Source of the DNA: Aromatoleum buckelii
GTDB taxonomy: Bacteria; Pseudomonadota; Gammaproteobacteria; Burkholderiales; Rhodocyclaceae
Assembly: GCF_012910785.2 (NCBI RefSeq)
Contig: NZ_WTVH02000010.1
Coordinates: 1,302,001-1,366,000 of the forward strand
DNA: 64,000 nucleotides
Direction of reading: 5' to 3'
Shown: piece by piece, positions 7,273 through 16,771 of the stretch
Layout of the letters: every line of letters begins with the position of its first letter
Position numbering within the stretch: the stretch's first letter is position 1
Made by a program: the position numbers and the translations under genes
The notes under the pieces: model-generated
What the model saw: only the letters and a program-made list of their open reading frames with translations
Told to the model about the DNA's origin: nothing
Database searches by the model: none

Positions 7273-7316
7273 TTTCTCATTGTTGACAAAACAGGCGGAT
7301 TGATAACAATGAGAAA
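7273..7316 (+). promoter_or_regulatory. Operator palindrome of the AbiE-like operon
   Basis: TTTCTCATTGTT (7273-7284) and AACAATGAGAAA (7305-7316) form a perfect 12-base inverted repeat 20 bases apart. A consensus -35 hexamer TTGACA lies between them at 7283-7288, with a 4/6 -10 (AACAAT, 7305-7310) inside the right arm. The right arm also contains the proposed start codon at 7309, so bound antitoxin would block both transcription and initiation. Confidence 0.7.
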
Positions 7317-7815
7317 CACTATGCCTGCAAAACCCCCTGCACCCTCAATCGTTGCGGCCGAGAGGCTCAGGCGAGTTGGTCAAAAGATTCGCGAACATCG
7401 CAAGTCGATACGCGTGAGCGCCACCGCCGCTGCGGAGGCGGCCGGAATGTCTCGCGTGACATTGCACAGGATTGAAAAGGGCGAACCGTCGGTAACCATG
7501 GGGGCCTACATGAACGCGCTGTCGGCCCTCGGTCTTGATGTCGATATCGTGACGCCCACGAACGCTGCCGTGCTTGCGGAGCAGACGACGGGCGGCAAAG
7601 GGTGGTTGCCAGCACGTGTCTGTCTTGACGACTACCCGCAGTTGAAGCAAGTTGCCTGGCAGGTGCACGGGACGGACTACCTGACGCCAAGCGAAGCATT
7701 CGGGATCTACGAGCGTAATCGGCGCCATCTGGACTTCGCGCGCATGGCGCAACGCGAGCGGGATCTGATCGATTCGCTTCGTGTCGCGTTCACCGAAGGG
7801 AGGGCCGTCGAGTGA
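7309..7815 (+). CDS. HTH transcriptional regulator / antitoxin paired with nucleotidyltransferase toxin
   Basis: The protein is 168 residues from the ATG at 7309 (164 from the ATG at 7321). An XRE-type helix-turn-helix lies at about residues 20-75: VGQKIREHRKSIRVSATAAA, EAAGMSRVTLHRIEKGEPSV and GAYMNALSALGLDVDI. The C-terminal part, with YLTPSEAFGIYERNRRHLDF, is typical of HTH proteins encoded next to AbiEii-like nucleotidyltransferases. GGCGGA nine bases before 7309 favours the first start. The stop overlaps the next gene (TGATG). It is probably the antitoxin and repressor of the operon, acting at the flanking palindrome. Confidence 0.75.
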   Translation: MRNTMPAKPPAPSIVAAERLRRVGQKIREHRKSIRVSATAAAEAAGMSRVTLHRIEKGEPSVTMGAYMNALSALGLDVDIVTPTNAAVLAEQTTGGKGWLPARVCLDDYPQLKQVAWQVHGTDYLTPSEAFGIYERNRRHLDFARMAQRERDLIDSLRVAFTEGRAVE

Positions 7816-8519
7816 TGTTTGAACGCCTTCACCATCGACATATCGCGCAGGTCCTTGAATCGCTCGACGGGCCGCTTCTCAAGGAAAACCAATGTCTGTT
7901 CGGGGGTGGCACGGCGATTGCACTGCGCTATGGTGAGTTCCGTGAATCGGTCGACATCGACTTTCTCGTTTCGGATCTCCCGGGCTATCGCAACCTGCGA
8001 TCATTGCTGACCGGTCCCCGCGGTGTTCTGGCGCTCGCACCAGAGGGGGCGGTTGCCTTCGAGCAGGTCGGGGATGTGAGAGCTGACCAGTATGGGATAC
8101 GAACTCAGCTTGCCGTGGCCGATCAGCGGATCAAGTTTGAGATCGTGCTGGAAGGGCGCATCTTGTTGGCGGCGCCCGGCGTGGACGATGAAGTCTGCGG
8201 TATCGCCCTATTGACGCCGCTCGACATGATGACAAGCAAATTGCTCGCAAACTCCGACAGATGGATGGATGACGGAGTTTTTAGCCGGGATCTGATCGAT
8301 CTGGCCATGATGACCCCCGCTCTTGGATTGCTCCGACAGGCCATCACCAAGGCCGAAGGAGCTTATGGCGAATCGATCTTGCTCGATCTGGAGAAGGCAA
8401 TCGACCGCATGCAGACTCGACGGGGATGGCTGGAGCGCTGTATGGAGGCAATGGCGATGACGATGCCGAAAGCAGAGTTGTGGCAGAAAATCCGTAGACT
8501 GCGACGCGTGCTGCCTTGA
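7815..8519 (+). CDS. AbiEii-like nucleotidyltransferase toxin
   Basis: This 234-residue protein shows the minimal nucleotidyltransferase core: FGGGTAIALRYGEFRESVDI followed by DFLVSD, that is G-G-G-T and S-x-D-x-D. A later Asp-containing strand reads IKFEIVLEGRI. Typical of AbiEii relatives is LLTPLDMMTSKLLANSDRW, followed by FSRDLIDLAMM. Such toxins transfer nucleotides to tRNA or other targets and give phage abortive infection when unpaired. The ATG at 7815 overlaps the regulator's TGA by one base; a GTG one codon earlier is also possible. All catalytic residues are present, so the pair looks intact. Confidence 0.78.
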   Translation: MFERLHHRHIAQVLESLDGPLLKENQCLFGGGTAIALRYGEFRESVDIDFLVSDLPGYRNLRSLLTGPRGVLALAPEGAVAFEQVGDVRADQYGIRTQLAVADQRIKFEIVLEGRILLAAPGVDDEVCGIALLTPLDMMTSKLLANSDRWMDDGVFSRDLIDLAMMTPALGLLRQAITKAEGAYGESILLDLEKAIDRMQTRRGWLERCMEAMAMTMPKAELWQKIRRLRRVLP

Positions 8520-8620
8520 TCCGCCCTTCCGGGGCGCCTCTATGCAAAGCGGTATCCGCGCCGCCTCGCGAAGCCGCGGGCTGCTAAAATTTGCTGCCCT
8601 GGTCTTTCGCGAGTGAATGC

Positions 8621-9127
8621 ATGAAACGCCTCGAATCGGCCTTCGAACACTTCCTCTTCGGCAGCCGCTGGCTGATGGCGCCGGTATATGCCGGATTGAT
8701 CTTCGCGCTGCTTGCGCTGCTCGTGAAGTTCGGCAAGGAAGTCTGGCAGCTGTCGAGCCATGTCATGACGGCGAGCGGCAGCGAGGTGATCATCGGCGTG
8801 CTGTCGCTGGTGGATATCTCGCTGATCATGAGCCTGCTGATCATCATCATGCTGAGCGGCTACGAGAACTTCGTCTCGAAGATGGAGGATCTGCACGCCC
8901 ACACCGATCGGCCGGAATGGATGGGGCATATCGGCTTTTCCGACCTGAAGATCAAGCTGATCGGGTCGATCGTCGCGATCTCGGGGATCGAGCTGCTGAA
9001 GGCGTTCATGAACGTCGGCAACCTTTCGGACCGCCACCTGGCGTGGATGGTCGGCATCCACCTGACTTTCGTGCTGTCGGGCCTGCTGTATGCGCTGATG
9101 GACCGGCTGCAGGGCAAGGGGCACTGA
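8621..9127 (+). CDS. YqhA/UPF0114 family inner-membrane protein
   Basis: This 168-residue protein starts MKRLESAFEHFLFGSRWLMA and has four hydrophobic segments. The family-typical segments are VDISLIMSLLIIIMLSGYEN followed by FVSK, and DLKIKLIGSIVAISGIELLK. The pattern and length match the UPF0114/TIGR00645 family represented by E. coli YqhA, whose function is not established. The gene stands alone between the AbiE-like operon and the convergent glnD gene. No clear terminator is visible in the 54 bases before glnD. Confidence 0.85.
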   Translation: MKRLESAFEHFLFGSRWLMAPVYAGLIFALLALLVKFGKEVWQLSSHVMTASGSEVIIGVLSLVDISLIMSLLIIIMLSGYENFVSKMEDLHAHTDRPEWMGHIGFSDLKIKLIGSIVAISGIELLKAFMNVGNLSDRHLAWMVGIHLTFVLSGLLYALMDRLQGKGH

Positions 9128-9181
9128 CAGTCGTAACGCTCGGGGGATCCGGCGCGAACGCCTTGCGGCTCGTCTGCGCTG

Positions 9182-11770
9182 CTAGATGTGCAGCCGCTGC
9201 AGCAGTTCGCGTTCGATCTTGACGACCCGGGCATCCTGCGACAGCCCGTTTCCGCTGAGTAGGAACGTGTCTTCGACGCGTTCGCCGAGCGTCGCGATCT
9301 TCGCGGTGTGCAGCACGATGCCGTTCTGCGCGAGCACTTCGGCGACTGCGAACAGCAGCCCGCGGCGGTCGGCCGCGGTCAGCGACAGGATGTAGTGCTT
9401 GCCGGACTCGTCCGGCAGGATGCTGACGCGCGGCGTGATCGGGAAATGCTTCACCTGGCGTGACAGCCGGCCCGCGGACGGGCGATCGGGCGGGGCGGAT
9501 TTTTTCAGGCGTTCGGTGAGCTCGTGCTCGATCAGCGTGATGACGTCGCGGTAGTGCTCGGCGTTGCCCGGGTCCTGCAGCATGAAGCTGTCGAGCGCGT
9601 AGCCGTGGCGCGTGGTGTGCACCTTGGCGTCGACGATCGAGAAGCCGAGGCGGCCGAAAAACCCCGTCAGGCGGACGAAAAGATCCTTCTGGTCGCGCGT
9701 GAACACCATCACCTGCACGCCTTGGTCGGGATCGGAGACGCGTGCCTTGACGACCGGCTCGAGCGTGGCCGGGCGGTAATACAGCGTGCGGCTGTGCCAC
9801 GCGATCTCTTCGGCCGAATGGCGCATGAAATACACGGGGTCGAGCTGGGCCCACAGCGCGTCTTCGACACCGGGCCGCAGTCCGTGATAGCGCAGCACGG
9901 CGCGCGCGTCCTGCTGGCGGTCGTCGAGCCCGAGCGCCTCCTGCGGCGTCGCGCCGCGCAGCAGGCGGCGGGTGGCGAAGAAGAGGTCTTCGAGGAGCTT
10001 GCCTTTCCAGCCGTTCCAGACTTTCGGGCTGGTGCCGCGGATGTCGGCGTGAGTGAGCAGATACAGCGCGCTCAGCCGCCGCTCGGTGCCGACGATGTCG
10101 GCGAAGCGCCCGATGACGGCGGGGTCGGAGGTGTCTTCCTTCTGCGCGAAGTGGGACATCGTCAGGTGATGGCCGACGAGCCACACGACGAGATCCGCGT
10201 CTTCGCGGGCGAGGTGGTGATGCTCGCAGAATTCGCGCGCGTCGGCCGTGCCGAGCTTCGAATGGTCGCCGCCGCGGCCCTTCGCGATGTCGTGGAACAG
10301 CGCAGCGACGTACAGCAGCCAGTGCCGGTCGAAAGCCATGATGAGCTGCGTCATCAGCGGGTATTCGTGCGCGTGCTCGCCCATCGTGAAGCGGCGCACG
10401 TTGCGCAGCACCATCATGATGTGCTGGTCGACGGTGTAGACGTGGAACAGGTCGTGCTGCATCTGCCCGACGATGCGCCGCCACGCGGGCAGGTAGCCGC
10501 TGAGGATGCCGTACTGGTTCATGCGGCGGAACTCATGCACGATGCCGCGCTTTTGCTGCAGCATCGTGACGAAAAGCTCGCGGTTGTGCGGATCGGCGCG
10601 AAATGCGGCGTTGATGCGCTTGCGGTTGAGCCACAGGGCGCGCAGCGTGCGGGCCGTCATGCCCTTGAGCTCGGAGCGCTGCTGGAGGATCAGGAAACAC
10701 TCGAGCAGCGCCGACGGGTGCCGGGCGAAGGTGTCGTCTTCGCGCATGTCGAGCAGCTCGCGCACCGCCTGGAAGCGGTCGTTGATGACGATCGCCGCGC
10801 CGGCGCGCCGCGGAAAGATCTCGACGCCGTAGTTCTGCAGCAGGATCGTGTTGGTCTGAGTGACCTTCTTCGCGTTGACGTAGTAACGCTGCATGAACAC
10901 TTCGGAGGCGCGCTTGGCGGTGGTCGCTTCGATGCCGAGGGCGCTGGCGAGCCTTTCCTGGTAGTCGAACAGCAGCCGGTCTTCGCCGCGTCCGGTGAGG
11001 TAGTGCAGGCGGATGCGTACGTGCTGGAGGAAACGCTCGATGCTGCGCAGGTCGCGCGCTTCGGCGCCGGTGATCAGCCGCCGCCGCGCGAGGTCGCGCC
11101 AGTTGCGCCCGAGCCCGGCAGCCCGAGCGATCCAGCCGAGCATCTGCAGGTCGCGCAGCCCGCCGGGGCTCTCCTTGCAGTTCGGTTCGAGCGCGTAAGG
11201 GGTGTCGTTGTAGCGCGCGTAGCGCTTTTCCTGTTCGAGCTGCTTGGCCTTGAAGAACACGCGCACGTCGAGCAGCGCGCGATAGCGCCGGCAGAATTCC
11301 TCGAACAGCGGTCGGCTGCCTTCGAGCAGGCGCGATTCGAGCAGGTTCGTCTGGACGGTGATGTCCTGTTCGGCGGCGTCGATCGCTTCAGCGACGGTGC
11401 GCGCGCTGTGACCGATCTCGAGCCCGACATCCCACAGCGCGCCGAGCAGCACGGACAGGCGCGCCTGCATCGCGTCGTCGGCGGTGTCGGGCAGCAGCAC
11501 CATCAGGTCGACGTCGGAGCACGGGAAGAGCTCGCCGCGGCCGTAGCCGCCGACTGCCACCAACGCCACGTCGGCAGGCATTGCGCAGCCGCGCCACAAG
11601 CGGTGGATCGTCTCGTCGACGAGGTGCGCGCGGCCCTTCAGTACAGTGGAAGTCGCCGGATGGGCCTCGTAGGCCATGCGGATGCGCATGCTGCCGTCGG
11701 CGAGGCGGGCACGGGCGTCGACAATCGCGGCCTGAACCGCTGCGTCCGTGGGGATCGCCGCGGTGCTCAT
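9182..11770 (-). CDS. glnD: Bifunctional uridylyltransferase/uridylyl-removing enzyme GlnD
   Basis: This 862-residue protein adds UMP to, or removes it from, PII proteins in response to glutamine, and so controls nitrogen assimilation. The nucleotidyltransferase motif VGGYGRGELFPCSDVDLMVL lies near residue 70. The HD hydrolase domain carries HWLLYVAALFHDIAKGRGGD around residues 450-470. Two ACT domains follow at the C-terminus, the last containing DRRGLLFAVAEVLAQNGIVL. Length and domain order are those of a full GlnD. It lies six bases downstream of map, indicating a map-glnD operon. Confidence 0.97.
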   Translation of the reverse strand: MSTAAIPTDAAVQAAIVDARARLADGSMRIRMAYEAHPATSTVLKGRAHLVDETIHRLWRGCAMPADVALVAVGGYGRGELFPCSDVDLMVLLPDTADDAMQARLSVLLGALWDVGLEIGHSARTVAEAIDAAEQDITVQTNLLESRLLEGSRPLFEEFCRRYRALLDVRVFFKAKQLEQEKRYARYNDTPYALEPNCKESPGGLRDLQMLGWIARAAGLGRNWRDLARRRLITGAEARDLRSIERFLQHVRIRLHYLTGRGEDRLLFDYQERLASALGIEATTAKRASEVFMQRYYVNAKKVTQTNTILLQNYGVEIFPRRAGAAIVINDRFQAVRELLDMREDDTFARHPSALLECFLILQQRSELKGMTARTLRALWLNRKRINAAFRADPHNRELFVTMLQQKRGIVHEFRRMNQYGILSGYLPAWRRIVGQMQHDLFHVYTVDQHIMMVLRNVRRFTMGEHAHEYPLMTQLIMAFDRHWLLYVAALFHDIAKGRGGDHSKLGTADAREFCEHHHLAREDADLVVWLVGHHLTMSHFAQKEDTSDPAVIGRFADIVGTERRLSALYLLTHADIRGTSPKVWNGWKGKLLEDLFFATRRLLRGATPQEALGLDDRQQDARAVLRYHGLRPGVEDALWAQLDPVYFMRHSAEEIAWHSRTLYYRPATLEPVVKARVSDPDQGVQVMVFTRDQKDLFVRLTGFFGRLGFSIVDAKVHTTRHGYALDSFMLQDPGNAEHYRDVITLIEHELTERLKKSAPPDRPSAGRLSRQVKHFPITPRVSILPDESGKHYILSLTAADRRGLLFAVAEVLAQNGIVLHTAKIATLGERVEDTFLLSGNGLSQDARVVKIERELLQRLHI

Positions 11771-11776
11771 CGCGCC

Positions 11777-12601
11777 TCAGGCAAGCGCCGGAAACAGCGG
11801 CGCGACGAGCGCCGGCGGTGGCGGACAGCCCGCCGAGAGCGTCAGCACTTCGACGCCGGTGTCGGTGACCAGCACCATGTGCTCCCACTGCGCGGACAGG
11901 CTGCGGTCTTTCGTGACGATCGTCCAGCCGTCGGGAAGCTCGGAGATCGCGGCCTTGCCGGCGTTGATCATCGGCTCGATCGTGAAAGTCATGCCGGGGC
12001 GCAGCTCGACGCCGGTGCCGGCCTTGCCGTAGTGCAGCACCTGCGGTTCTTCATGGAACTTCAGGCCGATGCCGTGACCGCAGAATTCGCGCACCACCGA
12101 AAAGCCGTTGCTCTCGGCGTGCTTCTGGATGATGTGGCCGATGTCGCCGAGCCGCGCGCCGGGGCGCACGACGGAGATGCCGAGCCACAGGCATTCGAGC
12201 GTCACCTGGCACAGGCGCTTGGCGAGGATCGACCCCTCGCCGCCGACGATGAACATCCGGCTCGTGTCGCCATGGTAGCCGTCCTTGATGACGGTAATGT
12301 CGAGGTTGACGATGTCGCCTTTCTTCAGTGCCTTGTCTCCCGGCACGCCGTGGCAGATCTGGTGATTGACCGACGTGCAGATCGACTTGGGGTAGGGCGG
12401 GTAGCCGGGCGGCGCGTAGTTGAGCGGTGCGGGGATCGTGTGCTGCACGTTGACCATGTAGTCGTGGCACAGGCGGTCGAGCTCTCCGGTCGTCACGCCC
12501 GGCTGGACGTAGGGCGTGATGTAGTCCAGGACTTCCGCGCCGAGCCGGCCGGCGACGCGCATTTTCCCGATTTCTTCCGGCGTCTTTATTGTGATGCTCA
12601 T
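11777..12601 (-). CDS. map: Methionine aminopeptidase type I
   Basis: This 274-residue M24 peptidase removes initiator methionine from nascent proteins. All five metal ligands are present: Asp in NLDITV, Asp in GDTSRMF, His in GHGIG, Glu in FTIEPMI and Glu in WEHMVLV. The N-terminal MSITIKTPEEIGKMRVAGRL is standard. The C-terminus has a short Pro/Ala-rich tail (PPPPALVAPLFPALA), a few residues longer than in E. coli. It is divergent from rpsB and cotranscribed with glnD. Confidence 0.97.
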   Translation of the reverse strand: MSITIKTPEEIGKMRVAGRLGAEVLDYITPYVQPGVTTGELDRLCHDYMVNVQHTIPAPLNYAPPGYPPYPKSICTSVNHQICHGVPGDKALKKGDIVNLDITVIKDGYHGDTSRMFIVGGEGSILAKRLCQVTLECLWLGISVVRPGARLGDIGHIIQKHAESNGFSVVREFCGHGIGLKFHEEPQVLHYGKAGTGVELRPGMTFTIEPMINAGKAAISELPDGWTIVTKDRSLSAQWEHMVLVTDTGVEVLTLSAGCPPPPALVAPLFPALA

Positions 12602-12710
12602 TTCCGTGGGGTCGCGTGCAAATGAGAAAGGCTAGCGCATGCGCGAACGCGCGGCAAATTCATGCTGCCCTGCCGGAGGAGCGCGGGCGCGAGGCAAGCG
12701 CGAAGTCACC

Positions 12711-12740
12711 TTGAGTGGAGAATGGCATAGCTGCTATCAT
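12711..12740 (+). promoter_or_regulatory. Putative promoter of the rpsB-tsf operon
   Basis: TTGAGT (12711-12716) and TATCAT (12735-12740) are separated by 18 bases, a good sigma-70-type pair in front of the structured rpsB leader. Transcription would start near 12747, leaving a leader of about 190 bases. Confidence 0.55.
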
Positions 12741-12803
12741 CTTGGGCTTGTCTGCCGACCGAGGCTGGCAAAATCCACACGCCCGGTATCGTACCGAAAG
12801 GGT

Positions 12804-12939
12804 CCGCCGGATCGGGGCAAATGCCCCGTGGCGGTTTTAGGTTGCCGAAAGATCGCGGAGAAGTCCGCGAATGCTTGCGAATATTGTGAGCGGCGACCGT
12901 GCCGGGCGGCGGTTCAACCCTGAAAATCCGGAGTTTCAA
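12804..12939 (+). promoter_or_regulatory. Structured 5' leader of rpsB
   Basis: The leader contains a stem formed by CCGCC (12804-12808) and GGCGG (12830-12834), enclosing a hairpin GGGGC-AAAT-GCCCC (12814-12827). A second hairpin CGCGGA/TCCGCG follows at 12854-12869. In E. coli, ribosomal protein S2 represses its own mRNA through a leader structure. A similar autoregulatory role here is inferred from position and folding only. Confidence 0.5.
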
Positions 12940-13695
12940 ATGACTGTCACGATGCGTCAGATGCTCGAAGCGGGCGTCCACTTTGGCCACCAGACCCGAT
13001 TCTGGAATCCGCGCATGGCCCCGTACATCTTCGGCCAGCGCAACAAGATCCACATCGTCAACCTCGAGAAGACGATGGGCAAGTACAACGAAGCGATGAA
13101 CTACGTGCGCAAGCTCGCGGCCAATCGCGGCACGATCCTGCTCGTCGGCACCAAGCGCCAGGCGCGCGAGATCGTCTCCGAGGAAGCCCGCCGCGCCGGC
13201 ATGCCGTTCGTCGACGAGCGCTGGCTCGGCGGCATGCTGACCAACTTCAAGACGGTCAAGCAGTCGATCAAGCGCCTCAAGGAAATGGAAGCGATGGTCG
13301 AGGACGGCTCGATCGAGCGCCTGTCCAAGAAGGAAGCGCTGATGGCGACGCGCGAAATGGACAAGCTGAAGAAGAGCATCGGCGGCATCAAGGACATGGG
13401 CGGCCTGCCCGACGCGCTGTTCGTTATCGACGTCGGCTACCACAAGATCGCGATCACCGAAGCGCAGAAGCTCGGCATCCCGGTCGTCGCCGTCGTCGAT
13501 ACCAACCATTCGCCGGACGGAATCGACTACGTGATCCCCGGCAACGACGACTCCTCGCGCGCGATCCGCCTGTACGCCCGTGGCGTTGCTGACGCGGTGC
13601 TCGAAGGCCGCAGCCAGGCGCTGCAGGACGTCGTCGCAGCGGGCTCGGACGAGTTCGTCGAAGTCGAGGAAGACGGCTCGGACGAGCAGGCCTGA
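12940..13695 (+). CDS. rpsB: 30S ribosomal protein S2
   Basis: This 251-residue protein has the S2 hallmarks: [20 protein letters not shown] near the start, then [22 protein letters not shown], and [14 protein letters not shown]...[11 protein letters not shown]. The C-terminus is acidic ([13 protein letters not shown]). The ATG at 12940 gives the standard MTVTMRQML start; an upstream in-frame start at 12871 lies inside the structured leader and is not family-like. It is the first gene of the translation/envelope run, and tsf follows after 52 bases. Confidence 0.98.
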   Translation: MTVTMRQMLEAGVHFGHQTRFWNPRMAPYIFGQRNKIHIVNLEKTMGKYNEAMNYVRKLAANRGTILLVGTKRQAREIVSEEARRAGMPFVDERWLGGMLTNFKTVKQSIKRLKEMEAMVEDGSIERLSKKEALMATREMDKLKKSIGGIKDMGGLPDALFVIDVGYHKIAITEAQKLGIPVVAVVDTNHSPDGIDYVIPGNDDSSRAIRLYARGVADAVLEGRSQALQDVVAAGSDEFVEVEEDGSDEQA

Positions 13696-13747
13696 GCCCT
13701 GCCGGCCTTTGATCGCGTCGAATTGAATACGGAATACAGGAGTTAGC

Positions 13748-14638
13748 ATGGCGGAAATTACCGCAAGCATGGTCAAGGAACTGCGCGAGAAGACCGACGC
13801 GCCGATGATGGAGTGCAAGAAGGCGCTGACCGAAGCCGCAGGCGACATGGCCAAGGCCGAGGAAATCCTGCGCGTCAAGCTCGGCAGCAAGGCGAGCAAG
13901 GCAGCGTCGCGCGTGACCGCCGAAGGCATCGTCGCGACGTGGCAGTCGGCCGACGGCAAGCTGGCCGCGCTGGTCGAAGTGAACTGCGAGACCGACTTCG
14001 TCGCGAAGAACGACGACTTCCTCGCGTTCGCCGCTGCGGTGGCTGAACTGGTCGCGACGCGCAATCCGGCCGATGTGACCGCGATCGGCGCGCTCGACCT
14101 CGACGGCCAGACGGTCGAGCAGGTGCGCACTGCGCTCGTCGGCAAGATCGGCGAGAACATCACGATCCGCCGCTTCACGCGGATCGACGCGCAGGGCGCA
14201 GTGGCGAGCTACATCCACGCCGGCGCCAAGATCGGCGTGCTGGTCGACCTCGTCGGCGGCGACGAAGCACTCGGCAAGGACCTCGCGATGCACATCGCCG
14301 CGGCCAAGCCGAAGGCGCTGATGGCGTCCGAAATCCCGGCCGAGCTGATCGACACCGAGCGCCGCATCGCGATCGAGAAAGCGCGCGAAGCCGGCAAGCC
14401 GGAAGCGATGCTCGACAAGATCGCCGAAGGGACGGTGCAGAAGTTCCTCAAGGAAGTCACGCTGCTCGGTCAGCCGTTCGTCAAGGACGACAAGCTGACG
14501 ATCGAAGCGCTGCTGAAGTCGCGCAACGCGTCGGTGGCGAGCTTCGTGCTGTACGTCGTCGGCGAAGGCATCGAGAAGAAAGTGTCCGACTTCGCTGCCG
14601 AAGTGGCTGCGCAAGCCGCCGCCGCGGCACAGAAGTAA
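13748..14638 (+). CDS. tsf: Translation elongation factor Ts
   Basis: This 296-residue nucleotide exchange factor for EF-Tu begins [20 protein letters not shown] with the signature [10 protein letters not shown] in its N-terminal UBA-like domain. [11 protein letters not shown] follows near residues 78-90 and is the core region contacting EF-Tu. Length is typical of proteobacterial EF-Ts. An AGGAGTTAGC ribosome site lies directly before the ATG. The rpsB-tsf pairing is nearly universal. Confidence 0.98.
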   Translation: MAEITASMVKELREKTDAPMMECKKALTEAAGDMAKAEEILRVKLGSKASKAASRVTAEGIVATWQSADGKLAALVEVNCETDFVAKNDDFLAFAAAVAELVATRNPADVTAIGALDLDGQTVEQVRTALVGKIGENITIRRFTRIDAQGAVASYIHAGAKIGVLVDLVGGDEALGKDLAMHIAAAKPKALMASEIPAELIDTERRIAIEKAREAGKPEAMLDKIAEGTVQKFLKEVTLLGQPFVKDDKLTIEALLKSRNASVASFVLYVVGEGIEKKVSDFAAEVAAQAAAAAQK

Positions 14639-14648
14639 GGGCTGCAAG

Positions 14649-15365
14649 ATGAGTGTCGCCGCCTACAAGCGCATCATGTTGAAGCTGTCCGGCGAGGCCC
14701 TGATGGGGGACGACTCGTATGGCATCAACGAGGATGTGGTCAGCCGCATCGTTGCCGAGATCGCCGAGGTCAGTCGCCTCGGCGTGCAGATCGGCGTGGT
14801 GATCGGCGGCGGCAACATCTTTCGCGGCATGAAGGGCGCCGCTTCCGGCATGGACCGCGCGACCGCGGACTACATGGGCATGCTGGCGACGGTGATGAAC
14901 GCGATGGCGCTCGCCGACGCGTTCCGTCGCGCCGGGGTCGAGGCGCGCGTGCAGTCGGCGCTGCGCATCGACCAGGTCGTCGAGCCGTACATCCGCGGCC
15001 GGGCGATCCGCCACATGGAAGAAGGCCGCGTCGTGATCTTCGCGGCCGGCACCGGCAACCCTTTCTTCACGACCGACACCGCGGCGGCGCTGCGCGGGTC
15101 GGAGATGGCCGCGCAGATCGTGTTGAAGGCAACGAAAGTGGACGGCGTGTATACCGCCGACCCGAAGAAGGACCCGCAGGCGCAGCGCTATCACCGCATC
15201 AGCTTCGACGAGGCAATCGGCCGCAATCTGGCCGTTCTCGACGCCACCGCGTTTGCGTTGTGCCGCGACCAGAAACTGCCGATCAACGTGTTCTCGATCT
15301 TCAAGCCAGGCGCGCTCAAGCGCGTCGTGCTCGGCGAGGACGAAGGCACGCTGGTCCATTCGTGA
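14649..15365 (+). CDS. pyrH: UMP kinase
   Basis: This 238-residue amino-acid-kinase-fold enzyme phosphorylates UMP to UDP. It shows [20 protein letters not shown] at the N-terminus, [20 protein letters not shown]-type segment [33 protein letters not shown], and [13 protein letters not shown]. These are the phosphate- and nucleotide-binding motifs of bacterial PyrH. It starts ten bases after tsf and ends ten bases before frr. Confidence 0.97.
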   Translation: MSVAAYKRIMLKLSGEALMGDDSYGINEDVVSRIVAEIAEVSRLGVQIGVVIGGGNIFRGMKGAASGMDRATADYMGMLATVMNAMALADAFRRAGVEARVQSALRIDQVVEPYIRGRAIRHMEEGRVVIFAAGTGNPFFTTDTAAALRGSEMAAQIVLKATKVDGVYTADPKKDPQAQRYHRISFDEAIGRNLAVLDATAFALCRDQKLPINVFSIFKPGALKRVVLGEDEGTLVHS

Positions 15366-15375
15366 GGACTCGACG

Positions 15376-15933
15376 ATGATCCCCGAACTCAAGAAGACGA
15401 CCGAGCAGAAGATGCAGAAGTCGATCGAGGTGCTCAAGGCCGACCTGGCGAAGGTGCGTACCGGCCGCGCCCACACCGGGTTGCTCGACCACGTCATGGT
15501 CGAGTACTACGGCAGCATGGTGCCGATCAACCAGGTGTCGAACGTGACGCTGATCGACGCACGGACGATCGGCGTGCAGGTGTGGGAAAAGCCGATGGTG
15601 CAGAAGGTCGAGCGGGCGATCCGCGACTCCGACCTCGGTCTCAATCCCGCGAACCAGGGCGACATCATCCGCGTGCCGATGCCGGCGCTGACCGAAGAGC
15701 GCCGCCGCGACCTGACGAAAGTCGTCCGCCACGAGGGCGAGGCGGCGAAGGTCGCGATCCGCAACCTGCGTCGCGACGCCAACCAGCACCTCAAGGATGC
15801 GGTCAAGGACAAGACGATCTCGGAAGACGACGATCGCCGCGCCCAGGAAGACATCCAGAAGCTCACCGACCGAAACATCGCCGAAATCGACAAGCTGCTC
15901 GCGCAAAAAGAGCAGGAACTGATGCAGCTCTGA
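15376..15933 (+). CDS. frr: Ribosome recycling factor
   Basis: This 185-residue protein splits post-termination ribosomes together with EF-G. It has the RRF features [39 protein letters not shown] and [20 protein letters not shown], followed by a long helical C-terminus. The ATG at 15376 gives [14 protein letters not shown] short hairpin TGATCC-TCCC-GGATCA (15931-15946) spans the stop codon, with uppS starting 46 bases further on. Confidence 0.97.
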   Translation: MIPELKKTTEQKMQKSIEVLKADLAKVRTGRAHTGLLDHVMVEYYGSMVPINQVSNVTLIDARTIGVQVWEKPMVQKVERAIRDSDLGLNPANQGDIIRVPMPALTEERRRDLTKVVRHEGEAAKVAIRNLRRDANQHLKDAVKDKTISEDDDRRAQEDIQKLTDRNIAEIDKLLAQKEQELMQL

Positions 15934-15979
15934 TCCTCCCGGATCATCTCCAGTCCGGACGAACCGCGGGAGACGCATC

Positions 15980-16771
15980 ATGACGGAATCATCCTTCATC
16001 AGTTCGACTCGCGACGTCCCCGCGGTGTCGGGCATTCCCCGGCACATCGCGATCATCATGGACGGCAATGGCCGCTGGGCGCGCAAGCGGTTCATGCCGC
16101 GCGTCGCCGGCCACAGCCGCGGCGTCGAATCGGTGCGCAGCGTGATCCGCGCGTGCATGGAACGCGGCGTGTCCTACCTCACGCTGTTCGCGTTCAGTTC
16201 CGAGAACTGGCGCCGGCCGGCCGACGAGGTGTCGTTCCTGATGCAGCTGTTCATGCGTTCGCTGCAGAAGGAAGTCGACCGGCTCCACGACAACGGCATC
16301 CGTTTTCGCGTCATCGGCGACCTGTCGCGCTTCGACCCGAAGCTCGTCGACATGATCCGCCGTGCCGAAGCCCGCACCGCCGCCAATGAAAAGCTGACCC
16401 TGACGATCGCCGCGAACTACGGCGGCCGCTGGGACATCCTGCAGGCGATGACGCGGATGCTGGCGAAGCACCCCGAGCGGCGCGAAGGCTTCACCGAAGA
16501 GGATCTGTCCGGCGAGCTGTCGCTGAACTACGGCCCGGAGCCGGACCTCTTCATCCGCACCGGCGGCGAGCAGCGCATCAGCAATTTCCTGCTGTGGCAG
16601 CTCGCCTATTCCGAACTTTATTTCACCGATACGTTATGGCCCGATTTCGACGTCGCGGCGCTGGACGAGGCAATCCGCTCGTACCAGGCACGGGAGCGAC
16701 GTTTCGGGCGGACCAGCGAGCAGCTTAAACAGGTCGAAGGCGCGGTCTCTCCGTCCGGCGGCCATGCTTAG
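15980..16771 (+). CDS. uppS: Undecaprenyl diphosphate synthase (isoprenyl transferase)
   Basis: This 263-residue cis-prenyltransferase makes the C55 carrier lipid for peptidoglycan and O-antigen. Motifs are [20 protein letters not shown] with the catalytic Asp, [23 protein letters not shown], and the C-terminal [33 protein letters not shown] ribosome site precedes the ATG. The stop overlaps cdsA by eight bases. Confidence 0.97.
   Translation: MTESSFISSTRDVPAVSGIPRHIAIIMDGNGRWARKRFMPRVAGHSRGVESVRSVIRACMERGVSYLTLFAFSSENWRRPADEVSFLMQLFMRSLQKEVDRLHDNGIRFRVIGDLSRFDPKLVDMIRRAEARTAANEKLTLTIAANYGGRWDILQAMTRMLAKHPERREGFTEEDLSGELSLNYGPEPDLFIRTGGEQRISNFLLWQLAYSELYFTDTLWPDFDVAALDEAIRSYQARERRFGRTSEQLKQVEGAVSPSGGHA

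Noticed and set aside
9524-12625. 1033-codon open frame antisense to glnD and map
   Set aside because: It is a shadow of high-GC codon bias: composition is Arg/His/Val/Asp-rich without domain motifs, while the opposite strand encodes clear GlnD and Map.
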